From the NCBI GenBank assembly GCA_051715425.1, contig JBPXJS010000052.1, forward strand, positions 62,001-126,000: DNA of 64,000 nt, in the 5' to 3' direction. How positions within the stretch are numbered: the first letter of the stretch is position 1; every line of letters starts with the position of its first letter. This stretch comes from JAJTFA01 sp051715425. GTDB taxonomy: Bacteria; Bacteroidota; Bacteroidia; UKL13-3. Position numbers and translations under genes: made by a program. Below the pieces are notes generated by a model. That model was given only the letters and a program-made list of their open reading frames with translations. It was not told the DNA's origin and ran no database searches. This document shows positions 9,505-19,900 of this stretch, in pieces.

Positions 9505-9919
9505 TTACCGACATGGTAAGCCTGCTTATGCAACAAAGTTTATCCTCATCGTCTGTTATTCTTATTTCCCAAACCTGTGTAGTGCGCCCAAGGTGAATAG
9601 CTCTGGCTGTTCCGTGCACGTATCCCTTTGAAGCCGATCTGACATGGTTGGCATTAATATCCAATCCCAATGCCACATATCTATCTCTGTCGAGGCACAG
9701 GTTACCGGCCATGCTGCCAACTGTTTCGGCCAGGGCACAATAAGCACCGCCATTTACCACATGCAGGGGTTGTACCGTTCTGTGGTCTACAGGCATGCGG
9801 GCCCGGAGATAATCGGCTCCCATATCTGTAAACTCAATTCCTATCCACTCGGCCATTGTTTTTTCATTACGCTTATTTATGGCATCGAGTGTAACGCCTT
9901 CTTTCCTGAAAATTGACAT
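9458..9919 (-). CDS. menI: hotdog-fold thioesterase, PaaI family; probable DHNA-CoA hydrolase
   Basis: Start chosen at MSIFRKEGV (153 residues); the open frame extends 12 codons upstream without a better start. The core has the PaaI/YbdB signatures: RTVQPLHVVNGGAYCALAETVGS, with the HxxNGG-like dyad (HVVNGG) and the conserved acidic residue on the following helix (AETVGS). This subgroup hydrolyses acyl- or aryl-CoA, and one member removes CoA from 1,4-dihydroxy-2-naphthoyl-CoA in menaquinone synthesis. The 46-bp overlap with menF makes that the best guess. The symbol is an inference from context. Confidence 0.75.
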   Translation of the reverse strand: MSIFRKEGVTLDAINKRNEKTMAEWIGIEFTDMGADYLRARMPVDHRTVQPLHVVNGGAYCALAETVGSMAGNLCLDRDRYVALGLDINANHVRSASKGYVHGTARAIHLGRTTQVWEIRITDDEDKLCCISRLTMSVIEIQNDNRGFNPPKV

Positions 9920-9959
9920 AATTGAAATTTTGTGCAAATTATAAAATGGAAGCAAAAAA

Positions 9960-12900
9960 CTAAGGGCGGGCGTGTTTTATTATTTTAGCATACAACTCAT
10001 CTTTATCGATGGGTTTTGTAATAAAATCGTTCATGCCGGATTCAAATACCTTTAGTTTGGTATCAATAAATGCATCGGCCGTTATTGCAATAATGGGTAC
10101 TGAGGGATTAAGCACACCGCTGTTTTTTGCCCTGATGGCCGAGGTTGCACCATAACCACTCATTTCCGGCATCTGCAAATCCATCATCACCAGGTCGTAA
10201 TATTGTTCCTCCAGTTCCCTGATGGCTTCTATCCCATTCTCCACAATAATAAAAGAAGCATTCCATTTGGATAATATCTGTTTAATTACAAACTGATTCA
10301 TCTGGTTATCTTCTGCCACAAGGATATGAAATCCGGTGAGGTCTTTTTCTTTCTGTTCCAAAACTTTTTCGGTGTTTAATTCTGCTATATCAACATGCTC
10401 ATAAGGCAATTCCACAAAAAAGCTGGAGCCCTTATTCAATTCGCTTTTAAGCATAATGCTGCCTCCCTGCAACTGAACCAGGTTTTTGGTAATTGCCAAT
10501 CCAAGGCCGGTGCCTCCAAATTTTCTGGTTACATCGGTATAAGCCTGGGTAAAACTTTCGAATATGGCTTGTTGCTTGTGCACCGGAATTCCTATTCCTG
10601 TATCTGAAATAGTAATAAGCAGACGGCACAGGTGCGAATCGCTTCTTATTACCTCCACTTTGATATCAACAGAACCCTGATCGGTAAATTTAATGGCGTT
10701 GCTGATCAGGTTCAGTAAAATCTGATTTAACCGGTAAGGGTCGCCCCGCAGGGTTTCTGGCAGCGTGTTGTTAAAGGTAAGTGTGAGGCTGATTCCTTTT
10801 TCAACTGCTTTGTGATTAAACGTATTTTTTACCTCGCCCAACAAAACATGCAGGTTAAAAGGAATTCTTTCAAAACTCAGTTTACCTGAATCAATTTTTG
10901 CAAAGTCGAGAATATCATTAATAATAACCAGGAGGTTATCTGCTGAATGTTTTACTGATTTAAGAAACTGTTTTGCTTCCTTATCCATTTCTTTATCCAG
11001 CATCAGATCGGTAATGCCAATAATGGCATTCATCGGGGTTCTTATTTCATGGCTCATATTGGAGAGGAATTCCGTTTTAGCCCGTGCTGCAGCCTCGGCT
11101 TCATCTTTTGCCTTCAACAAATCGAGCTGGGCCTGTTTTCTTTCTGTAATATCACGCGTATTTACCACAATGCCTTCAATGGCAGGTTCATTTAGCAAGT
11201 TATTTCCAATGGATTCCACATTAAGCCATGAACCATCCGCTTTTAAAAAACGGTGCTCAATAAAATCTGATACTCCTCCCCTTTCCACTCCCTTTTTTAT
11301 CTCTTCGGCCACCATGGCCACATCATCGGGGTGTATATATTCGAAAATACTTTTGCCTACTATATTTTCCTCTGCACCAAAAACACGTGCAAATGATTCA
11401 CTCTGGTACTTTACCAACCCATCAGCAGACAAAACAGTAGTTACATCATAGGAATACTTCAACAGTTTTTTAAACTTATCCTCGCTTGCCACCAGGCTAT
11501 GCTGCAATTCTTTTATAGGAGTGATATCCCTCGCTATAGCCTGCATTCCTGCATACTTTCCGGACCTGTAGAGCAACTGCACGTTTTGTCCCACCCATAA
11601 TTTTTTACCTGAGGAAGAAACAATTTCGATTTCGTAGTATGTTACCGGTTTATTGGAGGTAACCTGGCGCTGATAAAAATACTTTGCCATATCCCTGTAC
11701 TCCGGATTAATTACATCGAGATAATGCATACCCAGCAACTGTTCTGAAGTGTATCCAACCAGACTGCAGCCAAAATCGTTTACATAGGTAAAATGACCAC
11801 GCTGATCTGTGGTGTAAAAAATATCTGAAGCCGACTCGATAAGTACCCTGAATCTTTCTTCGTTTTCTTTAAGCTTTTGTTCTGTGGTTTTTCTTGAGTG
11901 AATATCAACAATGGACCCCACCATTCTAACCGGATTTCCTTTGCTGTCTCTGTATGCTTTACCCGTAGATACTACCCACTTATATCCCTCCGTTTTATGT
12001 TTTATCCTATACTCCACCATAAAGGGTTTGTCCTGCTCAAAATGCAGTTTGGCCATATCCTTTACCTGGTCCAAATCGTCAGGATAAATGAGGTTGGTAA
12101 AAAGCTGGAGGGATGGTTTAACTTCTCCCGGCATATAGCCAATGAGTTCATAAAACTTATCAGACCACCATAGCCTTTCTTCCTTAATATCCAGCCAATC
12201 CCAGATACCCGCAGAAGTACCTTTAATAGCCAGTTCATAGCGCAACTCACTTTCAATCAGTTGTTGCTCGGCCTCTTTGCGTTCAGTAATATCAATAATA
12301 GTTCCCACCATACGCATGGCGGTTTTATTATGGTGATCTAACGCCTGTCCGCTTCCCATTACCCATTTATACTCTCCATTTTTGCACCTTAAACGGTATT
12401 CAATACTGTACGAAGATTTATCCCGGGTATGAATATTAATTGCTTTGGTAACGGCATCTGCATCATCCGGATGAATGAGTTTGGAAAAGCTGGAGAAAGA
12501 TGGTTCTATTTCACCAGGCAAAAAACCCAATAAATGATAATAACTCTCCGACCACCATTGGGTATCCTGATTTATATCTGCCCAATCCCAAATACCTGCA
12601 CTTGAGCCCTGCACGGCCATCTGGTATCTTTCCTCACTTTTTGCAAGGTTATCCTCCATTAATTTATGGTCGGTAATTTCCCGTACAATACCCCAAAGCA
12701 GTTCGCCTCCGTCAGCCGACTTTAAAGGCGAAAGCGTAGCGGTAAACCATTTCAGGCTATCAAGGGATGGGTATTCAAAGGTTACGGCACTGCCGGTTTC
12801 AATAACCTCCCTCATTTTTCCCTCAAAAAAACGACCGTCCTCACCAAACATTTCTGTTGGGGTTTTATGGCGGCCAATATCTATATCTGCAAAAAGCAAT

Positions 12901-13127
12901 TCTTTCCTGAAGGTATAGGCATCAAGAAATTTCAGATGGGTATCAAACTCAATAATCAGATCGGCAATAGATGATTCCAGTAAGAAGGTTGCAAGGGTAT
13001 TTCTTTCTATGGTGTATTCCGATCCGCTAAGCAATTGAATAATTTGCTCTTCTGCCTGCCTGATCTCCGGTTTTTGACGAAGGTTTTCGGGTAATTGTTG
13101 CCAAATATTTCTAAACGTAGTAAACAT
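9960..13127 (-). CDS. soluble multi-PAS hybrid sensor histidine kinase
   Basis: This 1,055-residue protein has no membrane segment, so it senses inside the cell. About five PAS domains occupy residues 45-155, 165-285, 290-412, 425-540 and 550-665; the second and third are near-duplicates (both carry SAGIWDW and a YKWV PAC segment). HisKA follows with the phosphorylated His at 693 (NMSHEIRTP), then HATPase_c with N-box about 801-814, DTGIGI about 842 and GGTGLGL about 871. A receiver domain at 930-1050 has Asp983 (MMDLQMPEM). No Hpt domain or DNA-binding partner is adjacent. Ligands of the PAS domains and the output are unknown. Confidence 0.9.
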   Translation of the reverse strand: MFTTFRNIWQQLPENLRQKPEIRQAEEQIIQLLSGSEYTIERNTLATFLLESSIADLIIEFDTHLKFLDAYTFRKELLFADIDIGRHKTPTEMFGEDGRFFEGKMREVIETGSAVTFEYPSLDSLKWFTATLSPLKSADGGELLWGIVREITDHKLMEDNLAKSEERYQMAVQGSSAGIWDWADINQDTQWWSESYYHLLGFLPGEIEPSFSSFSKLIHPDDADAVTKAINIHTRDKSSYSIEYRLRCKNGEYKWVMGSGQALDHHNKTAMRMVGTIIDITERKEAEQQLIESELRYELAIKGTSAGIWDWLDIKEERLWWSDKFYELIGYMPGEVKPSLQLFTNLIYPDDLDQVKDMAKLHFEQDKPFMVEYRIKHKTEGYKWVVSTGKAYRDSKGNPVRMVGSIVDIHSRKTTEQKLKENEERFRVLIESASDIFYTTDQRGHFTYVNDFGCSLVGYTSEQLLGMHYLDVINPEYRDMAKYFYQRQVTSNKPVTYYEIEIVSSSGKKLWVGQNVQLLYRSGKYAGMQAIARDITPIKELQHSLVASEDKFKKLLKYSYDVTTVLSADGLVKYQSESFARVFGAEENIVGKSIFEYIHPDDVAMVAEEIKKGVERGGVSDFIEHRFLKADGSWLNVESIGNNLLNEPAIEGIVVNTRDITERKQAQLDLLKAKDEAEAAARAKTEFLSNMSHEIRTPMNAIIGITDLMLDKEMDKEAKQFLKSVKHSADNLLVIINDILDFAKIDSGKLSFERIPFNLHVLLGEVKNTFNHKAVEKGISLTLTFNNTLPETLRGDPYRLNQILLNLISNAIKFTDQGSVDIKVEVIRSDSHLCRLLITISDTGIGIPVHKQQAIFESFTQAYTDVTRKFGGTGLGLAITKNLVQLQGGSIMLKSELNKGSSFFVELPYEHVDIAELNTEKVLEQKEKDLTGFHILVAEDNQMNQFVIKQILSKWNASFIIVENGIEAIRELEEQYYDLVMMDLQMPEMSGYGATSAIRAKNSGVLNPSVPIIAITADAFIDTKLKVFESGMNDFITKPIDKDELYAKIIKHARP

Positions 13128-13165
13128 GAAAAAGGATCACAGCTGGTATTGATTGGTAATTACGC

Positions 13166-13173
13166 TATTTTTG
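13166..13173 (+). promoter_or_regulatory. candidate -7 box (TATTTTTG) for the histidine phosphatase gene
   Basis: TATTTTTG matches the Bacteroidota -7 consensus TAnnTTTG and lies 20 bp before the ATG at 13193. No well-spaced -33 TTG was found, so the call is tentative. Confidence 0.4.
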
Positions 13174-13192
13174 GCCACAGCCGCAACTTTTA

Positions 13193-13816
13193 ATGAAAAA
13201 ATTATACATCATCAGACACGGGGAAACCGAATACAACAGGCAGAATATTGTACAGGGAAGCGGGGTAGATACGGACCTTAACCCTTTAGGAATAAGCCAG
13301 GCTGAAGCATTCTTCAGGTATTACAACACACACCCTTTTGAGCGGGTTTTTACTTCTGCCCTTAAAAGGAGTCAGCAAAGTGTTAAACAATTTATAAACG
13401 CTGGTATACCCCATACCATACTGCCTGAGCTAAATGAGATTAGCTGGGGCGATTTTGAAGGGAAACATCAAACCCCTGAACAAAAAGCCATTTATCATGA
13501 AATGATCAACCGATGGAACAGCGGAGATCTGCATGCTAAAATTCCGAATGGCGAGAGTCCTCTGGAAATGCAAAACAGGCAAAAGGTTGCCGCTCATCAA
13601 ATTTTAAATGAAACAGCCGAAAAGGAACTATTAATTTGTATGCACGGCAGAGCCATGAAAAGTTTTTTATGCCTGTTACTAAATGAGCCGCTTACAAAAA
13701 TGGAACAGTTTCAACATACCAACCTGTGTTTGTATGAGGTTCATTACGATGGTGAATATGGCAGGCTTGTAAAGAGCAATGATATTATGCACCTTACAGA
13801 AGTAAAGCCTTATTAA
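13193..13816 (+). CDS. histidine phosphatase family protein (phosphoglycerate-mutase-like)
   Basis: This 207-residue protein begins with the signature IIRHGETEYN (phospho-accepting His in RHGE, residues 8-11). It has a second Arg in TSALKRSQQS and a late MHGRAMKSF bearing the second catalytic His. These are the branch 1 histidine phosphatases, which act on sugar phosphates, nucleotides (for example cobalamin-pathway CobC) or fructose-2,6-bisphosphate. The sequence does not tell which. It starts a plus-strand run with the prolyl oligopeptidase and tRNA-modifying genes. Confidence 0.85.
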   Translation: MKKLYIIRHGETEYNRQNIVQGSGVDTDLNPLGISQAEAFFRYYNTHPFERVFTSALKRSQQSVKQFINAGIPHTILPELNEISWGDFEGKHQTPEQKAIYHEMINRWNSGDLHAKIPNGESPLEMQNRQKVAAHQILNETAEKELLICMHGRAMKSFLCLLLNEPLTKMEQFQHTNLCLYEVHYDGEYGRLVKSNDIMHLTEVKPY

Positions 13817-13842
13817 TGAGTATAAAATTTAATCCCGCTTGA

Positions 13843-15969
13843 ATGAAAAAATATATTTATATCGCAACGCTGTTAAGTGTAGCAGCCTGTAGCAAAAAAA
13901 TGGAGCAAAAAAAGATTGTAGCCGGTGCTTATCCTGAAAGCCGGAAAGAAACAGTTTCTGACGACTATTTTGGAACCAAGGTTGCCGACCCTTACCGTTG
14001 GCTGGAAAATGACACCGCTGCTGACGTGGAAGCCTGGGTGGGTGCACAAAATAAAGTTACCACAGATTACCTGGCACAAATTCCTTACCGCGAAAAAATA
14101 AAAAACCGTTTAACGGATATCTGGAATTTCCCCAAATACTCTGCACCATTTAAAGAGGGCAATTATTATTACTTTTTTAAAAATGACGGACTGCAGAACC
14201 AAAGTGTGCTCTACAGACAAAAAGGATTAAAGGGAGAACCAGAAGTATTTATCGATCCGAATAAACTGAGCGCTGATGGTACCGTTTCGCTGGCCAGTTT
14301 TACTTTCAGCAAAGACCATCAATATTGCGCTGTTGGAATTGCCAGCAGCGGAAGTGACTGGAATGAGGTATTTGTAATGGAAGTAGAAAGCAAACAAAAA
14401 ACGGCTGACCTGATAAAATGGGTAAAATTCAGCGGTGCCACCTGGTATAAAAACGGCTTTTTTTACAGCCGTTACGATGAGCCTGGAAAGGGCAAGGAGT
14501 TTAGCAATCAGAATGAGTTTATGAAAATTTACTACCATGAACTTGGCAAACCGCAGCAGGATGATAAGCTGATATATGAAGATAAGGCACATCCGCTGAG
14601 ATACTTTAATGCGGGCATTACCGAAGATGAACGTTTTATGGTTATTAATATCAGTGAAGGCACATCCGGATCAGAAATACTGATAAAAGACCTGAGTAAA
14701 AATGCAAAAGCCTTTACCACCCTGTTTAAAGGATTTGAAAACAACTACAATGTAATAGATAATGTTGGCGACAAGATTTTGGCTATGACCGATAAAAATG
14801 CACCACGTTATCGCCTGGTGGAGGTTGACCCAACAAATCCGGCTCCTGAAAACTGGAAAGATATTATTCCTCAGAGTACGGATCTGCTGGAAAGTGCATC
14901 AACATGCGGAGGAAAACTGTTTGCCACATACCTGAAAGATGCCAGCAGCCGCCTGTATCAGTATGATATTAGCGGAGCCAATAAAAAAGAAATTGCGCTG
15001 CCCGGAATTGGTTCTGCCAGCGGAATAAGCGGAAAAAAAGAGGATACAGAAGCATTTTACACCTATACCTCTTTTACTAATCCTGGCGAAATTTTTCATT
15101 ACGATGTGGCCACCGGAGCAACAACATTGTTCCGTAAAACAGAGGTAAAATTTAATGCCGAAGATTTTGAAACCAAACAGGTGTTTTATACTTCAAAAGA
15201 TGGTACCAAAGTACCCATGTTTATTATGCACAAAAAAGGATTAAAACCAGATGGCAATAATCCCACCCTGTTGTATGGTTATGGTGGATTTAATATCAGC
15301 ATCACTCCTTCTTTCAGTGTTTCACGCATCATGTTCCTCGAGAATGGTGGTATCTATGCCATTGCAAGCTTACGCGGTGGGGGCGAGTACGGAGAAGACT
15401 GGCATAAGGCAGGAATGCTGGAGAAAAAACAAAATGTATTTGATGATTTTATTGCCGCTGCAGAATACCTGGTAAAAGAAAAATACACTTCACCATCTAA
15501 ACTGGCCATAAACGGAGGCAGTAATGGCGGCCTTCTGGTAGGTGCCTGCATGACCCAAAGACCTGACCTGTTTAAAGTAGCTATTCCGGCAGTAGGCGTA
15601 CTTGATATGTTGCGTTACCACAAGTTTACCATCGGATGGGGCTGGGCTGTTGAATATGGAAGCAGTGATAAAAAAGAGCAGTTTGATTATCTGATTAAAT
15701 ACTCGCCCCTGCACAATGTGAAAGAAGGCACAAATTATCCCGCAACTATGATTATGACAGCAGATCACGATGACAGGGTGGTACCTGCACACTCATTTAA
15801 ATTTGCTGCCGAATTACAAAGCAAACAGCAAAAAGATGGCAATCCGGTATTGATCAGGATAGATACCAAGGCCGGACATGGTGCAGGAAAACCCACAGCC
15901 AAACTAATAGAAGACGCGGCCGATATGTGGAGTTTTGTGTTATGGAATTTAGGAGCTGATATAAAATAA
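13843..15969 (+). CDS. prolyl oligopeptidase family serine peptidase, lipoprotein (S9A)
   Basis: This is a 708-residue peptidase cleaving after proline in short peptides. A lipobox (LSVAAC, Cys about residue 17) predicts a lipid-anchored periplasmic or surface protein. Residues about 40-440 are the beta-propeller, starting with DPYRWLEND, which is characteristic of S9A enzymes. The C-terminal hydrolase has the nucleophile Ser560 in GGSNGGLL, the Asp in DHDDRVVP (about 641-644) and a His in GHGAGKP. Length and motifs agree with the normal family. It begins 26 bp after the phosphatase and precedes the GluQRS gene by 3 bp. Confidence 0.93.
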   Translation: MKKYIYIATLLSVAACSKKMEQKKIVAGAYPESRKETVSDDYFGTKVADPYRWLENDTAADVEAWVGAQNKVTTDYLAQIPYREKIKNRLTDIWNFPKYSAPFKEGNYYYFFKNDGLQNQSVLYRQKGLKGEPEVFIDPNKLSADGTVSLASFTFSKDHQYCAVGIASSGSDWNEVFVMEVESKQKTADLIKWVKFSGATWYKNGFFYSRYDEPGKGKEFSNQNEFMKIYYHELGKPQQDDKLIYEDKAHPLRYFNAGITEDERFMVINISEGTSGSEILIKDLSKNAKAFTTLFKGFENNYNVIDNVGDKILAMTDKNAPRYRLVEVDPTNPAPENWKDIIPQSTDLLESASTCGGKLFATYLKDASSRLYQYDISGANKKEIALPGIGSASGISGKKEDTEAFYTYTSFTNPGEIFHYDVATGATTLFRKTEVKFNAEDFETKQVFYTSKDGTKVPMFIMHKKGLKPDGNNPTLLYGYGGFNISITPSFSVSRIMFLENGGIYAIASLRGGGEYGEDWHKAGMLEKKQNVFDDFIAAAEYLVKEKYTSPSKLAINGGSNGGLLVGACMTQRPDLFKVAIPAVGVLDMLRYHKFTIGWGWAVEYGSSDKKEQFDYLIKYSPLHNVKEGTNYPATMIMTADHDDRVVPAHSFKFAAELQSKQQKDGNPVLIRIDTKAGHGAGKPTAKLIEDAADMWSFVLWNLGADIK

Positions 15970-15972
15970 AAT

Positions 15973-16848
15973 TTGGCTCCAGTTAGCCGGATAGCACCTA
16001 CACCAAGTGGTTACCTGCACACAGGTAATATCTTTAATTTTATTTATACGTGGCTATTGGTAAAAAGCCAAAACGGGCTGCTGCACCTCCGGATTGACGA
16101 CCTTGACAATCTGCGGGCTGACCAAAAATTTATTTCGGATATTTTTGATACCCTGTTTTGGCTTGGTTTAACTTGCGATAAAGGACCAATAAATATAGAA
16201 GAACAAAACACCCTGTATTCTCAACAGTTCAGAAAAAACTCATACGATACTCTTTTAAACAAACTTGCAGAAAAGGAACTGATATATGCCTGCACCTGCT
16301 CCAGAAAAGAAATAGAAGTTTCCGGAGCAGATATATATCCCGGAACATGCAGAAATAAACATATTCCATTGGACACACCGGATGTGGCTTGGCGTGTTAA
16401 AACAAATCCTCATGAATTGGTTTCCTTTACAGATCAGTTAAAAGGCCCTATTTCATTTAACCTGTATGAGCAAATGGGTGATTTTGTGGTGAGAAGAAAA
16501 GATGGTATAACCTCATACCAGATAGCTTCGCTGGCAGATGATATCACCTTTGGAATAAACCTTATAGTAAGAGGCGAGGACCTTATTCCAAGTACAGCCG
16601 CACAAATCTGGCTGGCTTCCCAGCTTGAGCTTGCGGCTTTCAAAGCATGTTCTTTTTATCACCACGGGTTGCTTACCGGCTCCAGCGGAAATAAATTATC
16701 CAAATCAGCCGGAAGCGATGCCGTGAGCCGGCTAAGGCTTTCGGGCTTATCTGTATCTGATCTGATTGCTTTGTTTTGTAAATGGAGAAAATTAGAAACA
16801 ACGGCTTCCTCCTTAAACGAACTACTTACAGGTTATAGAACCCACTGA
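15973..16848 (+). CDS. gluQ: glutamyl-Q tRNA(Asp) synthetase-like protein
   Basis: This 291-residue protein is the catalytic half of a glutamyl-tRNA synthetase without an anticodon-binding domain. That is the form that attaches glutamate to queuosine of tRNA(Asp). It has the class I signature APTPSGYLHTGN in place of HIGH, a KMSKS-like GNKLSKSAG near residue 240, and the zinc pattern CTC...YPGTC specific to the YadB/GluQRS group. The start appears to be TTG at 15973: it directly precedes APVSRIAPTPSG, and no ATG lies at a suitable place. It is probably cotranscribed with the peptidase. Queuosine synthesis genes are not in the window. Confidence 0.83.
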   Translation: MAPVSRIAPTPSGYLHTGNIFNFIYTWLLVKSQNGLLHLRIDDLDNLRADQKFISDIFDTLFWLGLTCDKGPINIEEQNTLYSQQFRKNSYDTLLNKLAEKELIYACTCSRKEIEVSGADIYPGTCRNKHIPLDTPDVAWRVKTNPHELVSFTDQLKGPISFNLYEQMGDFVVRRKDGITSYQIASLADDITFGINLIVRGEDLIPSTAAQIWLASQLELAAFKACSFYHHGLLTGSSGNKLSKSAGSDAVSRLRLSGLSVSDLIALFCKWRKLETTASSLNELLTGYRTH

Positions 16849-16913
16849 AATGGGAAAGCCCACCTGAAACTTCGGGCGGGCCTATCCAAGCCAACGAAAA
16901 CAACTGTTTACGT

Positions 16914-19900
16914 TTATTCTTTTATTATTTTAATCACCTTGGTCGTTTCGCTTGTAGTAACACTCATCAGGTAAGGTCCGCTTTTCAGCATCTCTATATG
17001 CTCCAGAGAAATAAAACTATTTCCTGCCTTAGCTAAAAAACGATTGCTCCATACTATTTTACCGGTCATATCTGTAATAGAAAACTGCACCAAACCATCA
17101 GCCGGAATAGAAAGAGCAACTGTAAGCTGCTGATTAAACGGATTGGGTTTTACAGATATTGCTGTGTTCAATAAATTATTTAACATTACTTTTATTACGG
17201 GAGAGTAAGTGAATGCTCCATCAGCATCCAACTGCTTTAACCGGTAATACAAGGTGCGGCTTTGTTTAAACGCATCCTTATCTGTGAACAGGTAATTCTC
17301 TCTGTTGTTTGAATTTCCATTTCCCTCCACAAAAGCAATCTTTTCGAAACGGATTCCATCAGCCGACCTTTCTATTACAAAGCCGGCATTATTTGTTTCC
17401 GATGCGGTTGACCAGTTTAACAACACATCTCCGTTAAACTCGCTGGCATGGAAATACATCAGGCGAACAGGAGTAGTGGTGGCGGTGCCTGTTGCTCCGG
17501 GGATAATATATTTTACGTGCATCAACTCTCCATTCATCTCATACACATCAAAAGCATAACTCACTCCAACAGATAATCCGGAAATTTTTACCTGATTGCC
17601 ATTGCCCTTGTATACAACAAAATTGCCCCCCGACATGGTGGTATCCCCTGAAGCAAAAGAGGAGGCCGCTGTATACATTTTCCAATTGGAAGGTGCTGAA
17701 GATACGGTAGAAGAAGTACGTGCCACAACCAATCTGGAGGAACCATTTCCACTGGTCCAGTTCAGGGTAAGGGTATCGTTTCCGATATTTGATGTAAAGA
17801 TTCCGGAGGCCTGAATGGTTGGTGTGCTTACCGTAAATACTTCAATATTATCAAATATCCAGCCCTCATTGCTTCCTGATGCATCAGAACCAAACCTGAA
17901 TCTGATACGCACATTGGCCTGACCGGCAGCTCCTGTTAACCTGGTTTGTGTAGTGAGCCAGCCAGCGGAAACACTGCTATAATTATCACTGCTGTTTGAA
18001 TATTTTGGCGGAAAAATTGGTCCGTTGGCCGAGTTATTATTATACCATGTATAGCTGGCAGCGGTATTAAAATTACTGCCTGTGCCTGTGCTGGCATCCA
18101 ATTTTGCCCAGGCTCCACCATTTATGGATATCTCCACTGATCCTGCATCCCAGTTATTTTCAGTAAGGAATTTATGCCTGAAGCGCAATATAGGATCATC
18201 GGTAAGAGCACTAAAGTTAAATCGGGGAGAAATAACGCCACCATCATGTAAATCATCGTAGTTGCCTGAGAGTTTGGTAACCCAAGCTTTGGTTCCACTG
18301 TATGCTGAATTAAAATGAACTTTGGCTGGGGTTCCAACCACCCAACCGTTTACTCCGCCTGTTGAGGCACTTTTCCAGCCGGTATTGGTATTCACATCAA
18401 ACGTTTGAACATAAGGAAATACGGAAACAATAGGATCGGTAATAAAACTATCCTGTGAACTGTATCCTGTACCTGCCGCGTTGGTAGCATACGAACGTAA
18501 ATAATAAGTGGTGCCTGATGAAAGTCCTTTTAAATTAAAACCGAAAGCTCCGGAAAGTACAAGCGGAGTGGTGGTTGAATCTACTGCTCCAACACCCAAG
18601 GCAGGATTAGGATTGATACCATAAACAATTCCGCTTGCAGTAATGGTGCCTCCTCCGTTTGATATGATACTTCCCGATACAGTTGCAGATGAATCAGTAA
18701 TGTGATTTACATCAACTGCCGAAATACCAAGCGTTGGAACTACCGCAAAAACATTGGTAGTAAAAGAACTGTCGGGACCATAGCTTGTGCCCACAGCATT
18801 AACCGCATATGCCCTGATATAATAAGTTGTTGCTCCGGTAAGGCCGCCTATATTCAACTGAAATGTTCCGGAACTTATAACAGGGTTGTTTGAAGAATCC
18901 ATTAAAGCTGTACCTCTGGTGGCTGCTGGAGTGGTTGAAACAATTATTCCGCTGGCTGTAATGGCGGCACCACCATTGGAGCTTATTGAACCGGAAACCG
19001 TTACGGTGTTTATGGCTATATTGGTAACAGAACCTGTTTGTACAAAAGGAGCAGTTACCTGTATCACTTCAATATCATCAATCATCCAGCCTTCATCTGC
19101 ACCTGAGGCATCAGATCCAAAACGAAACCTGAAACGGATATTGGATTGTCCGGCTGCGCCAGTTAGTACCGTCTGACTTAACAGCCAACCCGAAGTTTGC
19201 GAACTGTATGTATTGCTGTTACCGGAGAATTTTGGTGCGCCAATAGGTCCGCTGCCTACGGTATTGTTATACCATGCGGTGCTTGTGGTGGTATTAAAAT
19301 TTGACCCGGTACCCACTACCCCATCCAGTTTGGTCCAGGCTCCGCCACCAATGGATATTTCCACAATGCCTGCATCCCAACCAGCCTCTGTAATAAATTT
19401 ATGCCTGAACCGAACAACCGGATCAACAGAAATACCGGTCATATCAAATTGAGGAGACACCAGCGCAGCATGATGCGCATGATCATAGGTTCCTGATAAT
19501 TTTGTTACCCAGGCATATGGCGCACTGTAAGCTGCATTAAAGGCGGCTTTAACAGGTGTACCGCGTACCCAGTTATTGGCTCCTCCGTTAATGGCAGCAG
19601 CACTCCATCCGGATGCTGCACTGCTGTCAAAGTTTTGGAAATAAGGCAAAGCACTCACAATAATATCTGTTGTAAAACTATCCTGTGCACTGTAGGCAAT
19701 ACCCACTAAATTTATTGCGTATGCCCTGTAATAATATGTGGTGCCTTGGGAAAGACCTGCGGCCTGAATACTGAAACTACCAGATGTAACAAGCGGATTG
19801 GTGGTGGAATCAATTACCCCCGGAGCACCCAAAACAGGAAAAGGACTCTGGCTGTATACAACCCCGCTTGTAATAACCGGAGATCCTCCGTTGCCGGTAA

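Noticed and set aside
16855..16885. GC-rich imperfect hairpin after the GluQRS gene as a terminator
   Set aside because: The stem has mismatches and there is no T-run.
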